The notes below the pieces were generated by a model. That model saw only the letters and a list, made by a program, of their open reading frames with translations. It was not told where the DNA came from and made no database searches. DNA of 64,000 nucleotides from an uncultured Pseudomonadota bacterium (GTDB lineage: Bacteria; Pseudomonadota; Gammaproteobacteria; CAJXQU01), in NCBI GenBank assembly GCA_913058255.1, contig CAJXQU010000007.1, positions 42,482-106,481 of the forward strand. The letters run 5' to 3'. This document shows positions 8,974 to 19,083 of this stretch, in pieces (positions within the stretch are counted from its first letter, which is position 1; each line of letters begins with the position of its first letter). The position numbers were made by a program, and so were the translations under genes.

Positions 8974-10849
8974 ATTGAGCTCACGGAATGCTCTGCAGTC
9001 TGGATATGAGCTACTTTGGTATCAGATCCAGTCCGTACTTGGGCAAGGTGCGTTTGGGATTACGTATTTAGCACAAGATATCAACTTAAACCGTTTGGTT
9101 GCGATCAAGGAGTTTCTCCCCAGTCAATATGCCATGCGCGATATTAACGAAACAGTTCGACCTGTCTCGGTAGATAATGAAGAAAAGTTCTCGATGGGCT
9201 TACGCCGCTTTATTGAAGAGGCACGGATCCTAGATCAACTTGATCATCCAAATATTGTTCGTGTTATGAATATATTTGAGGCGAATAATACAGCCTATAT
9301 GGTGATGAATTATGAGCAAGGTGTAAACCTAAAAGAGATTTTATTACGACAAAAACTGCTTGATGAATCAGACTTGTTGAAGATTCTCATTCCTATTCTT
9401 AACGGTCTTGAAACCATTCACGGATCAGGCTTTATTCATCGAGATATAAAGCCGGCAAACATTTTTATTCGTACAGATGGAACGCCGGTTTTATTAGATT
9501 TTGGTTCTGCTCGTCAGTCCTTAGAAAAAGACACGCATACTTTGACGAGTCTTGTTTCCCCTGGCTACGCACCCATCGAACAGTATGTCAGTAAGAGTGA
9601 TAAACAAGGTCCGTGGTCAGATATCTATGGTATGGCTGCAACGTTATATCGAGCGGTTACGGGTGTTCCACCAAGTGATGCTGTCACGCGAGGAGAGTCG
9701 TTAACGGGTACCGATAAGGACAACCTGGTCAGTTGCCGTGAGCTAGCTGATGCGCGATATTCTGATCAGTTTATTTCAGCGATAGAGCATGGTTTGGCTT
9801 TTTTAACGCGAGATAGACCACAGACGATCGCAGAATGGAGGCACGCATTTTTAAGTTCTGATCAGTTTCATAAAGGCTTGTCATCATCGGTAGCGTCAGG
9901 TGAACAATCGGTTAGTTCGATTAAGCAAGTTTCCAGCCAGATTGCTTCGTTAGTTCAAGCGTCATTGACAGAATCTGTGACGAAAATTCATGAAAATGGA
10001 GAACTTTCGGATTATTGGGATAAAGAAGATGCGACATCAGTCGAACTGGCTCATCGGCAAGGTTTTCGGCGAGGGTTGAAGTTTGCTCTGGTCATTTTAA
10101 CCTTGCTTATTTTAACCTTGCTTATTGGAAATTTTTCAAAGATACAACAAGTTGTTAGTCCAGGTTTTGTACCACAGGATATCATTAGTGATAAGCCGGT
10201 TGAGTTGGCTGAGGATAACCGCCAGCCAATAACACTGAAGGCATCTGAAATAACATCCGATATATTGGCTGAAAATCCACCACCGATTCTTGATGAAGAA
10301 ACAGCAAATGAACTAGAAGCTGAGGGCAAAATAATTATCCTCGAAAATAGCTCAGAACCCGCATTAATATCAGAACCTGTTCCTGCAACCTTAGTAGATG
10401 AATCAGAACAACTTGATCCTCTAACAGGTGATGAACTGTTTAATGACTTTTCAGTAGAAGCAAAGTCGGAGCAGCAGCTTATCTTAAAAGATGAAACTGT
10501 GCTCGAAACACAAACACAGTTTCAAGATGAGTCTATCCAAGAAACTATTACGGTGAAGAGTAATGAAAAGCAAGAAGCAAGTTCATCGTTAAAATTAACG
10601 GTTATAGATGAACGTAAATTCTTGGAAAAAACACCGCTAGAGAATAGCCGTAGCCATGAGGTATATGTTCCAAACCGAAATAAATTTGTCGAAATTGAAG
10701 AAGTGCACGTTCCTGCAAAACCAAAGCCATCAGAAACGACGGTTACGGAAAAATTTAAAGGCTGGGTAGATTTTATGGTTAATACGGTTGATAACCCTGA
10801 ACAGGGTAAAGATCAAACTGGAGGCAAAGTTTTGGAAAACAATGAATAA
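8954..10849 (+). CDS. Membrane-anchored Hanks-type serine/threonine protein kinase
   Basis: A eukaryotic-like kinase of 631 residues. The domain runs from about residue 22 to 300 with the glycine loop LGQGAFGITY, catalytic lysine in VAIKEFLP, HRDIKPANIF (His162 onward) and a DFGSAR metal-binding motif. One hydrophobic segment (about residues 377-395, FALVILTLLILTLLIGNF) anchors it, leaving a long acidic, low-complexity C-terminal part outside; no PASTA repeats or other sensor fold is visible. It starts inside the end of the GGDEF gene and overlaps the next gene by 8 bases, so the three are probably translationally coupled. The phosphorylated substrates are unknown. Confidence 0.88.
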   Translation: MKQAENKLSSRNALQSGYELLWYQIQSVLGQGAFGITYLAQDINLNRLVAIKEFLPSQYAMRDINETVRPVSVDNEEKFSMGLRRFIEEARILDQLDHPNIVRVMNIFEANNTAYMVMNYEQGVNLKEILLRQKLLDESDLLKILIPILNGLETIHGSGFIHRDIKPANIFIRTDGTPVLLDFGSARQSLEKDTHTLTSLVSPGYAPIEQYVSKSDKQGPWSDIYGMAATLYRAVTGVPPSDAVTRGESLTGTDKDNLVSCRELADARYSDQFISAIEHGLAFLTRDRPQTIAEWRHAFLSSDQFHKGLSSSVASGEQSVSSIKQVSSQIASLVQASLTESVTKIHENGELSDYWDKEDATSVELAHRQGFRRGLKFALVILTLLILTLLIGNFSKIQQVVSPGFVPQDIISDKPVELAEDNRQPITLKASEITSDILAENPPPILDEETANELEAEGKIIILENSSEPALISEPVPATLVDESEQLDPLTGDELFNDFSVEAKSEQQLILKDETVLETQTQFQDESIQETITVKSNEKQEASSSLKLTVIDERKFLEKTPLENSRSHEVYVPNRNKFVEIEEVHVPAKPKPSETTVTEKFKGWVDFMVNTVDNPEQGKDQTGGKVLENNE

Positions 10850-11603
10850 CGGTCAGTCACTTAAGATCTTAACCTATAATATTCATAAAGGTTTCAGTGT
10901 CGGAAACTTTCGGTTTGTACTACACCAAATCCGAGAAGCGATTGAAACTGCTGATGTTGATCTCGTTTTTCTACAAGAAATTCAAGGTGAGCATAAATTA
11001 AAAAATAACCGTGTAAGTGATTGGCCATCAGAGGCTCAATTTGAATTTTTAGCGGATAAAATGTGGCCGCATTATGCTTATGGTAAAAATGCGATCTATT
11101 ATTCAGGTCACCATGGAAATGCAATTTTAAGCAAATACCCCATTGTCGAATGGGAAAATATCAACGTCTCAAACCATCGGCGTGCAAGCCGAAGTCTACT
11201 GCATGCTGTTATCGATATTCCTGAATCAGAGGAATATGTACATACTTTTTGTATTCATTTAGGGCTTCGTGCGCCTGAGCGTCGTCGACAATTACAGGTG
11301 CTTTCACATCGAATTGAATCACATGTTCCTGAGCAATCTCCGTTGATTATAGCTGGGGATTTTAATGATTGGCTAGGGCAGGCAGAAAAAAGCCTCAGTC
11401 ATCGCTTAGGTCTATCCGAAGTGTTTAAATCTATGACGGGTAAGCATGCAAAAACATTTCCTGTATGGTGGCCAGTTCTTCCCGTTGATCGTATTTATTA
11501 TCGAAACCTTGAACCGATTAACTGTCGTGTTAATGATTCCGCCATTTGGCGGAAATTATCTGATCATGCAGCGCTAGAAGCCGAGTTTGGTTTTGTGACT
11601 TAA
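10842..11603 (+). CDS. Endonuclease/exonuclease/phosphatase (EEP) family hydrolase, YbhP-like
   Basis: A metal-dependent phosphoesterase of the EEP superfamily. The domain starts at once with LKILTYNIHKGFS and shows VFLQEIQGEH (metal-binding Glu), HGNAILSKYP, HLGLRAPERRRQL, AGDFNDW and the terminal SDHAALEAEF. The ATG at 10842 is preferred to the in-frame upstream codon at 10788, which would only extend into the kinase gene; with it the overlap is 8 bases. In E. coli the related ybhP precedes the cardiolipin synthase gene clsB. Here the protein is followed by a membrane protein and a CDP-alcohol phosphatidyltransferase, so a lipid-linked substrate is a reasonable guess but unproven. Confidence 0.85.
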   Translation: MNNGQSLKILTYNIHKGFSVGNFRFVLHQIREAIETADVDLVFLQEIQGEHKLKNNRVSDWPSEAQFEFLADKMWPHYAYGKNAIYYSGHHGNAILSKYPIVEWENINVSNHRRASRSLLHAVIDIPESEEYVHTFCIHLGLRAPERRRQLQVLSHRIESHVPEQSPLIIAGDFNDWLGQAEKSLSHRLGLSEVFKSMTGKHAKTFPVWWPVLPVDRIYYRNLEPINCRVNDSAIWRKLSDHAALEAEFGFVT

Positions 11604-11609
11604 CAGATC

Positions 11610-11885
11610 ATGAATCATACATTACACCTCACATATAAATTTGTTCGACGTATTACGATTTTTATTGTCGGTGTTTCTGTTGTTTTGATTGGTGTTGTTA
11701 TGTTTGTAACACCGGGACCTGCGATTGTTGTGATTCCTGCAGGTCTAGCAATCCTCGGGTTAGAGTTTGCATGGGCCCGACACTGGTTAAAACTGATGAA
11801 GAAAAAAACAAAAGAGGTTGCAGAGAAGGTTAATATGTTGAAAAATAAGAAAAAAAACAAGAAAGAAGATAAAGGCGAAAAATGA
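11610..11885 (+). CDS. PGPGW-family small membrane protein
   Basis: A 91-residue protein with two hydrophobic segments: about residues 15-35 (ITIFIVGVSVVLIGVVMFV) and 37-55. The motif VTPGPAIVVIPAGLAILGLEFAWARHWL is the signature of the small membrane family named after PGPGW. The C-terminal third is almost entirely lysine, asparagine and glutamate. The biochemical role is unknown. It sits 6 bases after the EEP gene and 12 before the phosphatidyltransferase gene, so it is part of the same operon. Confidence 0.75.
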   Translation: MNHTLHLTYKFVRRITIFIVGVSVVLIGVVMFVTPGPAIVVIPAGLAILGLEFAWARHWLKLMKKKTKEVAEKVNMLKNKKKNKKEDKGEK

Positions 11886-11897
11886 TGGGAATAATAA

Positions 11898-12461
11898 ATG
11901 AGTCGGTTAACTTACCTTCCTAACTTTTTAACTCTGCTCAGGCTGGCCCTAGTGCCAGTTCTTATCTTTGTCTCATGGAAAGGTCATGCATTCATTTTTA
12001 TTGGATTATTGAGTTTTGCTTTTTTAACAGATGCTTTAGATGGGTTCATCGCACGAACGTTTAACTTAGAGAGCAAGCTTGGAGCAAAGTTGGATAGCTT
12101 GGCTGATTTTGTCGTTTATATGGCCATTCCTATTTGTGCTTGGTTGCTATGGCCAGAAGTGATACAAAAAGAAAAGGCTTATGTTATTGCAATAGTGGTT
12201 AGTATTTTATTGCCAGTTTTAGTTGGGATATTTAAGTTTGGAAATTACCCCAGTTACCATACATGGATGACAAAAGTTGCAGCCATTGCGATGGCATTAT
12301 CATCCATGTTTTTATTCTCTGGGGGCTCTGCTAACCTGTTCCACATCGCTACCTTTATATGTGTTATAGCAGCTTTAGAAGAGGTTATGATCACGATATT
12401 TTTATCAGAGTCTCGTAGTAATGTGCAGAGTTTATATCATGTGATTCGGCGGCGAGATTAG
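11898..12461 (+). CDS. CDP-alcohol phosphatidyltransferase family protein
   Basis: A polytopic membrane enzyme of 187 residues that transfers a phosphatidyl group from a CDP-linked lipid to an alcohol. The full family signature is present: Asp45, Asp48-Gly49, Ala52-Arg53, Gly62, Asp66 and Asp70 in TDALDGFIARTF...GAKLDSLAD. Length resembles PgsA-like enzymes, but the acceptor alcohol cannot be told from the sequence, and a housekeeping pgsA may exist elsewhere. It ends the GGDEF-kinase-EEP-PGPGW run and its stop overlaps that of the convergent avtA gene by four bases. Confidence 0.85.
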   Translation: MSRLTYLPNFLTLLRLALVPVLIFVSWKGHAFIFIGLLSFAFLTDALDGFIARTFNLESKLGAKLDSLADFVVYMAIPICAWLLWPEVIQKEKAYVIAIVVSILLPVLVGIFKFGNYPSYHTWMTKVAAIAMALSSMFLFSGGSANLFHIATFICVIAALEEVMITIFLSESRSNVQSLYHVIRRRD

Positions 12462-13714
12462 ACCACGTCATAAGCGCGTTTAACTTCTTCGGCAATAATT
12501 TCTAAACCTCGCTTGACGGTGTCGTCTTCTTGAGAATAGGTGATACGTATACATTCACGTGTGTGTTGCCAGTCGCCATTTAAACCCGGAAAAAAGTAAT
12601 GACCTGAGACCACTAAGACACCCCGATCTTTTATTCTATTGTATAGTTCGTTACTGTTTATCGGTAAGTTACGTAGCCAAAGCCATAAAAACAATGCACC
12701 TTCGGCCTTGTGTAAGTGATAGTCGTAACCATCAAGTGATGCAGATAAGTGGTTGATCGCTTGTTCAGCTTTTTGTTGGTAATACGGTTTTATTAGTTGC
12801 TTACTGAGTGAAATAATGTCACCACTTTTGACCAAGTCCAAAGTCAACTGTGGGCCGAGACCGCTGGTAGCCAAGTTGAAAACAGCATTGGATCCCGTTA
12901 TTGCTTCAATGACTTTCGGATTCGCAATGACAATCCCAGTACGGGTACCTGGCAAGCCAAGTTTCGACAAGCTCATGCAAAGAATTGTATTGTCATTCCA
13001 GACAGACTCAACTTCACTGAAAATAATATTTGGAAAGGGTAGGCCGTATGCATTATCGATGATCAAAGGGATTTGATGTTGCTTAGATAGACTCATCAAA
13101 TGTTGAATTTCTTTATCGGTTAGAACATTTCCTGTCGGATTGGTTGGGCGTGATACGCAAATGGCTCCAATCTCGTCGGTGATCTCTAACGCATCAAAGT
13201 CGATATGATATTTAAAGGTATGGTCATCGATGTGTTCGATCGAGGGACGTTGGGCAATAAAAGCATTATTTGTTAAACCTAGATCAGAATAGCCTATATA
13301 TTCTGGCACTAAAGGGAAAAGAATTTTTTTCTTTTTTCCATCAGAGTATTCACCAGAAAAAAGCTTAAATAGTGTAAAGAAGCTAGATTGACTGCCTAAG
13401 GTTAAGGCAATGTTTTCGGGATGTATATCCCAGTCAAACAACTCTCTTAAGAGATCGGCTAAGGCGGTTGTGAAGGCAAGATCTCCTTGAGGAGGGTCAT
13501 AGTTCCCAATCATTTTTTCAAATGAATTATTATCGGCAAGTATACGCTGCATACGTTCACGAAAGATGCGTTGAACTTCTGGAATATGTCCAGGATTGCC
13601 ACCACCTAACATCAACATATCAGAGTCACCTGACATGGCCTGACCAAGATCATCCATCAATTGCAGAATGCCAGATTTGTTAGTGAACTTCTGGCCAAAG
13701 TTTGAAAAATTCAT
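12458..13714 (-). CDS. avtA: Valine--pyruvate aminotransferase
   Basis: A fold-type I PLP aminotransferase that makes valine from 2-ketoisovalerate using alanine. It has MNFSNFGQKFTNKSGILQLMDDLGQAM, MLGGGNPGHIPEVQ, the cofactor region SRPTNPTGNVL, IIDNAYGLPFPNI and the Schiff-base lysine in CMSLSKLGLPGTRTG, as in AvtA. The frame is open to an ATG at 13726, but that codon abuts its AGAGG sequence; the ATG at 13714 lies 8 bases beyond the AGAGG and gives the family N terminus. It is probably transcribed together with cyaA from upstream, 44 bases away. Confidence 0.88.
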   Translation of the reverse strand: MNFSNFGQKFTNKSGILQLMDDLGQAMSGDSDMLMLGGGNPGHIPEVQRIFRERMQRILADNNSFEKMIGNYDPPQGDLAFTTALADLLRELFDWDIHPENIALTLGSQSSFFTLFKLFSGEYSDGKKKKILFPLVPEYIGYSDLGLTNNAFIAQRPSIEHIDDHTFKYHIDFDALEITDEIGAICVSRPTNPTGNVLTDKEIQHLMSLSKQHQIPLIIDNAYGLPFPNIIFSEVESVWNDNTILCMSLSKLGLPGTRTGIVIANPKVIEAITGSNAVFNLATSGLGPQLTLDLVKSGDIISLSKQLIKPYYQQKAEQAINHLSASLDGYDYHLHKAEGALFLWLWLRNLPINSNELYNRIKDRGVLVVSGHYFFPGLNGDWQHTRECIRITYSQEDDTVKRGLEIIAEEVKRAYDVV

Positions 13715-13757
13715 TACCGAACACATCCTCTTTAGTAGGATGCAGTATAAGAGAACC

Positions 13758-16661
13758 TTATGATTTTTCCAGAGCTTTGGTTAGTTTGGATTCGATGTGT
13801 TTTTTATAGCGGAAGAATTGGTTTGATTGAAATTGATTTCTATTCTGATCGTTGAGCATCGTCTGCGATAGATCGATGTCAGTAATATGTACAGGATAGG
13901 CTTGTCGACTACCTCTAAACTGCATCACCTGTTCTGCTACAACATCAAATAGAGACTCTCCATATTCTAATGATGAAAACTCTTTATCTTTGCAGTAAAT
14001 TGTATATTGCTCGGAATGATTTTCATCGCGGTCACAAATGACCTGTAGACTAAGAAAATTCTCAGAGCGATCCATCATCAAGGTCAATGGCTCAATATCA
14101 AAACTGATCATTCCATCTAGCTGTCGATTCTTTTCGATAGAATACATCTCAGTGACACATTCTGTCTCATTTAGAAGACTGGTAAGATCATTATGAACAA
14201 TACGTTCAATAATGGCATCAGCAAAAACTTTATAATGACCAAAAAAACTATGCTTGTTTTCTAAAGTACTCAGTTGTGTAAAGAGCGAACCCTTTTCATC
14301 TAAAACATGTACTTTTGCTTGATCATCCTTTAAATAGAAAAATATCTGTACAGCTTCTGGTTTATTCGCAGCATAGATAGCAGGTAGCAAGGTGTCTGAG
14401 CAGGTGTATGGGCCGAAATGTACTTGCGAAAAATTGCTGGCTGGTTTCGCTAGATATTTTAATAAGCTAGTTTGGTTCTCTATCACTTTATGAGAAATGA
14501 CATCATTGTCGAACTCGATGCTTTGATAACCATCTTCAACTTCTACGATATAACGACCTTCTGTGTAACCGTCGGCAGCAAAAAAATGTTCAACGATATC
14601 ACTAAACAAAGCATTTAATGTTTTTCTGATCTGTGAACCGTAGCCAGGCGAGTAACAGTAGACCTCTAAGATCTCCGGCGGGATTTTTTGTGAAAGAGGT
14701 GCCCATGACATGTATTCAGTAATGCAATCAATTAATGCGTCTGTCCCCGAATAATGCTTAATAAACGTTTCGCCCCAAGAGGTAACAAAAACAAGATCAA
14801 ACGTTTTTGTTAAGTTCTCATGTTGGCCGCCATAACTTAATGCATTACTTCTTTGGCTAGATAACAAGGTATCATTTAAGTTTGAATCGGCCTTTGGCGG
14901 TAGCCCAGTATTAACAAAAACTGCTCCAGAAATAATTCTTACCGGTTCTGATAAAGCTATATTTTCAGTTTGTTGATCAAGCGTGAATTGTTTAGAAAAT
15001 GCTTCTAAAATTGTTTTTATTTCCTGCTGGTTGATCTTATTGTCGGCAGGCAGATAAAGTGAAACTTTACTATCTTTATCAAGGATCTTATTAAAATAGC
15101 ACCAAGCCAATATTTCGATCAGGCTGGAAGTTCGTTTTAAATGTGTTGTGTCACCGAGGTCTTGCTGAGTGACAATACCGCGATATAAAACCCATGATGG
15201 AGGAGCCTGAACTGTTTCAGATAAACCCCAAGTTGATTCTGGGGTCGGTTGCATTAAATGTAGAGAAACAGTGCCTTCGCTAATATCGGGTGAAATTCCA
15301 CGGTTAATGATTTCAATCTTGCCAGATTTTCGTTCAAAGGCAGAAAATAAGCGTCGATTAAGTAGGTGTAGATCGGCTTGTGTAATTAATGGGTTGTTAG
15401 TATTTTCATTGGCGAATTTAGTGAGAATTCGAAAGCATTTAGTTAAAGTATTAATCAGGCCGGTTCGCTCTCGAATGACTGTTTCGAGCTTCCAGTTGTC
15501 ACGTGCATCAAGTTCTGAAACTTGCCCTTCTTCCCATGCCCAGTTTGTAACAAGATCGTTGACCAGCTTTTGACGTGAGTCTCCAAAGCGACTGCTGTTA
15601 GAATTTTGCGATAGCTTTTCGTTAACTTTCAGATAGAAACTACGACGTAAAATTTCCAGCCTTAGCATGTCTCCGCTATCAAGCAGGTACTCTTCAACCT
15701 GTTTAAACATCAATAGCCAGGGATCGAGCAAGTCGATATCGGTTGTGCCTTCATAAACGCGCTTTTTAAATTGATGGCTGATCAAGCTAACGCCACTATT
15801 ATCAGCGGCGTAAACTTCCATCAATAGTAGTTTTAGAACCGATTTATAAGGAGACTTAATGCTTTTGTTGAGTTGCCATATCGCGGCACCAAAGAATTCT
15901 TCAGAGGCAATATTGGTTAACGGTCCTAGATTAATGCATTTATCTAAGCTCGGATGGTCTGCGTTAGTGACGTTCCTTTGGCTTTGAATATATTCTTCAA
16001 ACTGCATTTCATGTTGTAAAGGAACCATCCACCATGTGAGAGGTAAGCCAGCAATTTTAATGCTGGAACGATAAAACTCATCTAACAATAGCCCTTGTTG
16101 AGAACTGCCACTGCTTTCATTGGAAATCGGTAGCATTTCACCGACGCGAAACCGGTCAGGGTTGATAATGTAGAAATGGACTTCAATTTCTGATTTGGCC
16201 GCCCAGTTTTCGATTAATTGAGCTTTTTGTTGTAATTCTTCTAGCAATTTTTCATTGATACTAGGTTCAACAAAGACCCAGATATCAAAGTCACTTTCGC
16301 CGTTATAAGCGATCGTGCCTGGGCTCCCCATAAAATAAAGACCCAAAATATTGAATTTCTGAGGTGCTTTTTTACCAACCTTATTACTTCGAGCGATGCG
16401 TCTTGCTTCAAACAAAGACTGTCCAGAGGGATAGTAATCAGCGATTCCAAACGGTGTTTTGTTTGAAACAAACCCGGGGAGATCGTGTTCATTGACATGG
16501 AATAATAGCGGCAAAGCATCCAAGAAGGCTTGCTTTCTTGGACTGAGAGCTTGTTGAACACGCGACATTCTGCCTTCGTTAATGGCAAGAAAACGATTAA
16601 TGGGTAAATCAGCCTCCTGTTCCAGGTTTTCTGGGGGGCTTTTAAATACTGCTTCGGACAT
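13758..16661 (-). CDS. cyaA: Class I adenylate cyclase
   Basis: Makes cyclic AMP for CRP-type regulation. At 967 residues it is somewhat longer than E. coli CyaA (848). The N-terminal catalytic half carries RMSRVQQALSPRKQAFLDALPLLFHVN, GIADYYPSGQSLFEARRI, YFMGSPGTIAYNGESDFDIWVF (the nucleotidyltransferase-like G-S and D-x-D elements) and EVHFYIINPDRFRVG. The C-terminal half is the regulatory region and ends in a basic helix. The class is characteristic of Gammaproteobacteria. It is divergent from glyA; its promoter should lie in 16662-16889. Start ATG 16661 yields MSEAVFKSPPENL. Confidence 0.93.
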   Translation of the reverse strand: MSEAVFKSPPENLEQEADLPINRFLAINEGRMSRVQQALSPRKQAFLDALPLLFHVNEHDLPGFVSNKTPFGIADYYPSGQSLFEARRIARSNKVGKKAPQKFNILGLYFMGSPGTIAYNGESDFDIWVFVEPSINEKLLEELQQKAQLIENWAAKSEIEVHFYIINPDRFRVGEMLPISNESSGSSQQGLLLDEFYRSSIKIAGLPLTWWMVPLQHEMQFEEYIQSQRNVTNADHPSLDKCINLGPLTNIASEEFFGAAIWQLNKSIKSPYKSVLKLLLMEVYAADNSGVSLISHQFKKRVYEGTTDIDLLDPWLLMFKQVEEYLLDSGDMLRLEILRRSFYLKVNEKLSQNSNSSRFGDSRQKLVNDLVTNWAWEEGQVSELDARDNWKLETVIRERTGLINTLTKCFRILTKFANENTNNPLITQADLHLLNRRLFSAFERKSGKIEIINRGISPDISEGTVSLHLMQPTPESTWGLSETVQAPPSWVLYRGIVTQQDLGDTTHLKRTSSLIEILAWCYFNKILDKDSKVSLYLPADNKINQQEIKTILEAFSKQFTLDQQTENIALSEPVRIISGAVFVNTGLPPKADSNLNDTLLSSQRSNALSYGGQHENLTKTFDLVFVTSWGETFIKHYSGTDALIDCITEYMSWAPLSQKIPPEILEVYCYSPGYGSQIRKTLNALFSDIVEHFFAADGYTEGRYIVEVEDGYQSIEFDNDVISHKVIENQTSLLKYLAKPASNFSQVHFGPYTCSDTLLPAIYAANKPEAVQIFFYLKDDQAKVHVLDEKGSLFTQLSTLENKHSFFGHYKVFADAIIERIVHNDLTSLLNETECVTEMYSIEKNRQLDGMISFDIEPLTLMMDRSENFLSLQVICDRDENHSEQYTIYCKDKEFSSLEYGESLFDVVAEQVMQFRGSRQAYPVHITDIDLSQTMLNDQNRNQFQSNQFFRYKKHIESKLTKALEKS

Positions 16662-16889
16662 GTTGAAGCTAGCGGCCCTTCATGATAAATCTTGAACAGT
16701 ATTATTCCCGAATAATGTTTGTTATTCTTAGGGGTCATACAAAATTCTTAGCTGATCCATCAATATTGATGTCAGCCCTATAGATACAGCAGTTTGTCAA
16801 TGAATATGAGAGCTGCTATCTGAAAATCGGACAAAAATCACTACAATTTTTGACTATAAATTTTGCAATAAAAATGGAGAGAAAGTCCA

Positions 16890-18143
16890 ATGTACACTAA
16901 AGATATGACGGTTGAAGGTTTTGACCCGGAGTTGTTTGCTGCGATGGAAGGCGAGCGTGTTCGTCAAGAAGAAGATATCGAGTTGATCGCTTCTGAAAAC
17001 ATGACCAGCCCTCGGGTACTTGAATGCCAAGGTTCTGTTCTTACTAACAAATATGCTGAAGGTTATCCAGGTAAGCGCTACTACGGTGGTTGTGAGTATG
17101 TCGATGTTGTTGAGCAATTAGCCATTGATCGTGCGTGTGAGTTGTTTGGTGCCGATTGGGCCAATGTCCAACCACATTCAGGATCACAAGCAAACGGTGC
17201 TGTTTATTTAGCCTTGTTGGAAGCGGGCGATACGATTATGGGTTTGAGCCTAGCGCACGGTGGTCACTTGACCCATGGCGCGCACGTTAATGTTTCTGGC
17301 CGAGTTTTCAACGCGATTCAGTATGGCTTGGATGAAAATGGTGTTATTGATTATGACGAAGCAGAGCGTTTGGCCTTAGAGCATAAACCTAAAATGATCT
17401 GGACAGGCTTCTCAGCTTACTCACGTGAGTGGGATTGGCAGCGTTTTCGTGACATCTGCGATAAAGTTGGCGCGATTATGGTTGCTGACATCGCTCACGT
17501 TGCAGGTTTGGTTGCGACGGGTGAATACCCAAGCCCAGTGGGCCTTGCGGATATCACGACTTCTACCACACATAAGACGCTACGTGGCCCACGTTCAGGA
17601 ATCATCATGGGCAGAGCGAATGATGAGATCCAAAAGAAGATCAACTTTATGGTTTTCCCTGCTTACCAAGGTGGCCCTCACATGCACACGATTGCTGCTA
17701 AAGCGGTTGCTTTCAAAGAGTGCATGGAACCGGAGTTCAAAACTTATATCCAGCAGGTTAAATCGAATGCGAATGCCATGGTTGACGTCTTTCTTGAGCG
17801 TGGGTTGAAAATCGTTTCTGGGGGTACAGATAATCACTTGTTCCTTGTTGATATGATCGAGAAAGGTTTAACCGGTAAAGAAGTTGATGCAGCATTGAGT
17901 AAAGCCAATATAACGGTGAATAAAAATGCTGTGCCTAACGATCCACAATCACCCTTCGTAACCAGTGGTATTCGTATCGGCACGCCTTCGATCACGACAC
18001 GTGGTTTCGAAGAAGCTGAGTCATCACAGGTTGCGACTTGGATCTGCGATATCATGGATAATATGGGTGATGATGCAACAATCGCTCGTGTTAAAGGTGA
18101 AGTACTTGAGCTTTGCAAAAAGTTTCCATTATACGAAAGCTAA
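16890..18143 (+). CDS. glyA: Serine hydroxymethyltransferase
   Basis: Interconverts serine and glycine with tetrahydrofolate as one-carbon carrier. The 417 residues equal the usual bacterial length. Family motifs include [52 protein letters not shown] and the PLP-lysine loop [15 protein letters not shown] (Lys229). A GGAGAGA ribosome site precedes the ATG. Together with gcvT, gcvP, serC and serB it completes the serine-glycine set of the window; in a methylotroph this enzyme can also feed the serine cycle, which cannot be decided here. Confidence 0.97.
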   Translation: MYTKDMTVEGFDPELFAAMEGERVRQEEDIELIASENMTSPRVLECQGSVLTNKYAEGYPGKRYYGGCEYVDVVEQLAIDRACELFGADWANVQPHSGSQANGAVYLALLEAGDTIMGLSLAHGGHLTHGAHVNVSGRVFNAIQYGLDENGVIDYDEAERLALEHKPKMIWTGFSAYSREWDWQRFRDICDKVGAIMVADIAHVAGLVATGEYPSPVGLADITTSTTHKTLRGPRSGIIMGRANDEIQKKINFMVFPAYQGGPHMHTIAAKAVAFKECMEPEFKTYIQQVKSNANAMVDVFLERGLKIVSGGTDNHLFLVDMIEKGLTGKEVDAALSKANITVNKNAVPNDPQSPFVTSGIRIGTPSITTRGFEEAESSQVATWICDIMDNMGDDATIARVKGEVLELCKKFPLYES

Positions 18144-18170
18144 GTAAAGTAATACTCTAAAATAAAGTAA

Positions 18171-18209
18171 CCGTAAGGATGGCAGTTTGGTGTCCTTGCG
18201 GTTTTTTTT
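18171..18209 (+). terminator. Rho-independent terminator after glyA
   Basis: A 9-bp stem, CCGTAAGGA (18171-18179) with TCCTTGCGG (18193-18201), containing one G-U pair, closes a 13-base loop. Eight T residues follow directly (18202-18209). It sits 28 bases after the glyA stop and before nrdR. Confidence 0.9.
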
Positions 18210-18230
18210 GGTCTAAGTGAGCCTAATAAT

Positions 18231-18728
18231 ATGCGCTGCCCTTTTTGTAACGAACTCGATACACGAGTCATTGACTCACGTGATGCCAGCGAAGGCGATC
18301 AAATACGTCGCCGTCGTGAATGCACTGATTGTAAAGAGCGCTTTACCACCTATGAAACGGCAGAGTTAAGCTATCCAAAGATTGTGAAATCTGATGGTCG
18401 TCGTGAAATTTTTATTGAAGAAAAACTCCGCTCAGGCCTTACGCGCGCATTAGAAAAACGTCCTGTAGAAATGGATGCTGTTGAAGTTTCTATTGAGAAG
18501 ATCAAACGTCAGCTACGCAAAACGGGTGAGCGTGAAATCGACTCTCAAAAAGTAGGTGATTGGGTCATGGATCAGTTACGCGAACTTGATCAAGTTGCCT
18601 ATGTCCGTTTTGCTTCTGTTTACCGTAGTTTTGAAGATGTTCGCGCTTTTCTGGATGAAATCGAGCGACTTGAGGATGAATTGCCTAGTGAAGTCAAAAA
18701 AGAAAGGGGCAAATCTAAACCTTGCTAA
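18231..18728 (+). CDS. nrdR: Transcriptional repressor NrdR
   Basis: Represses ribonucleotide reductase operons by sensing ATP/dATP. It has the N-terminal zinc ribbon with Cys3, Cys6, Cys31 and Cys34 (MRCPFC...[16 protein letters not shown]) and an ATP-cone domain from about residue 47 to 137 ([20 protein letters not shown]). The length of 165 is slightly over the usual 150-160 because of a charged C-terminal tail. It follows glyA beyond a terminator and precedes ribD, the common gammaproteobacterial order nrdR-ribD-ribE. Confidence 0.95.
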   Translation: MRCPFCNELDTRVIDSRDASEGDQIRRRRECTDCKERFTTYETAELSYPKIVKSDGRREIFIEEKLRSGLTRALEKRPVEMDAVEVSIEKIKRQLRKTGEREIDSQKVGDWVMDQLRELDQVAYVRFASVYRSFEDVRAFLDEIERLEDELPSEVKKERGKSKPC

Positions 18729-19083
18729 AAGTTCCAAAAAAGTCATTGGTAAATACCGACTTCAATTTTTTGCAGTCTCCCAAAAGCTTAAAAAATACTC
18801 ATACCTAACATATTTAAACCTGTCGCCTTTTAGAGATAAAATCAATTCGGGAAATAAATTTTCAAATGATGTGAGTTGTATCTAGCTGATATCATTGTTT
18901 TTCTGTGGTTTATCCTGTGTATGCAACCATCTGTTTTTTTTAGAATTTTCACGAAAAAAAACAAATTAACGTTTAATTCTTTACGCTCTCGTAAATTTTG
19001 ATTTTAAAGAATACTCTCTGGCTCATCTTTTTGTATCGAGTATCTGGCTTGACCCTTTATACAACTCCCCGCAAACTGCTCGC
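18729..19083. other. Intergenic region between nrdR and ribD
   Basis: About 355 AT-rich bases with several T and A runs and no supported gene. A short open frame continues past the nrdR stop in another frame but has no domain. I see no FMN riboswitch signature here. The ribD promoter must be in this segment; the ATG at 19084 has no obvious ribosome site. Confidence 0.5.
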
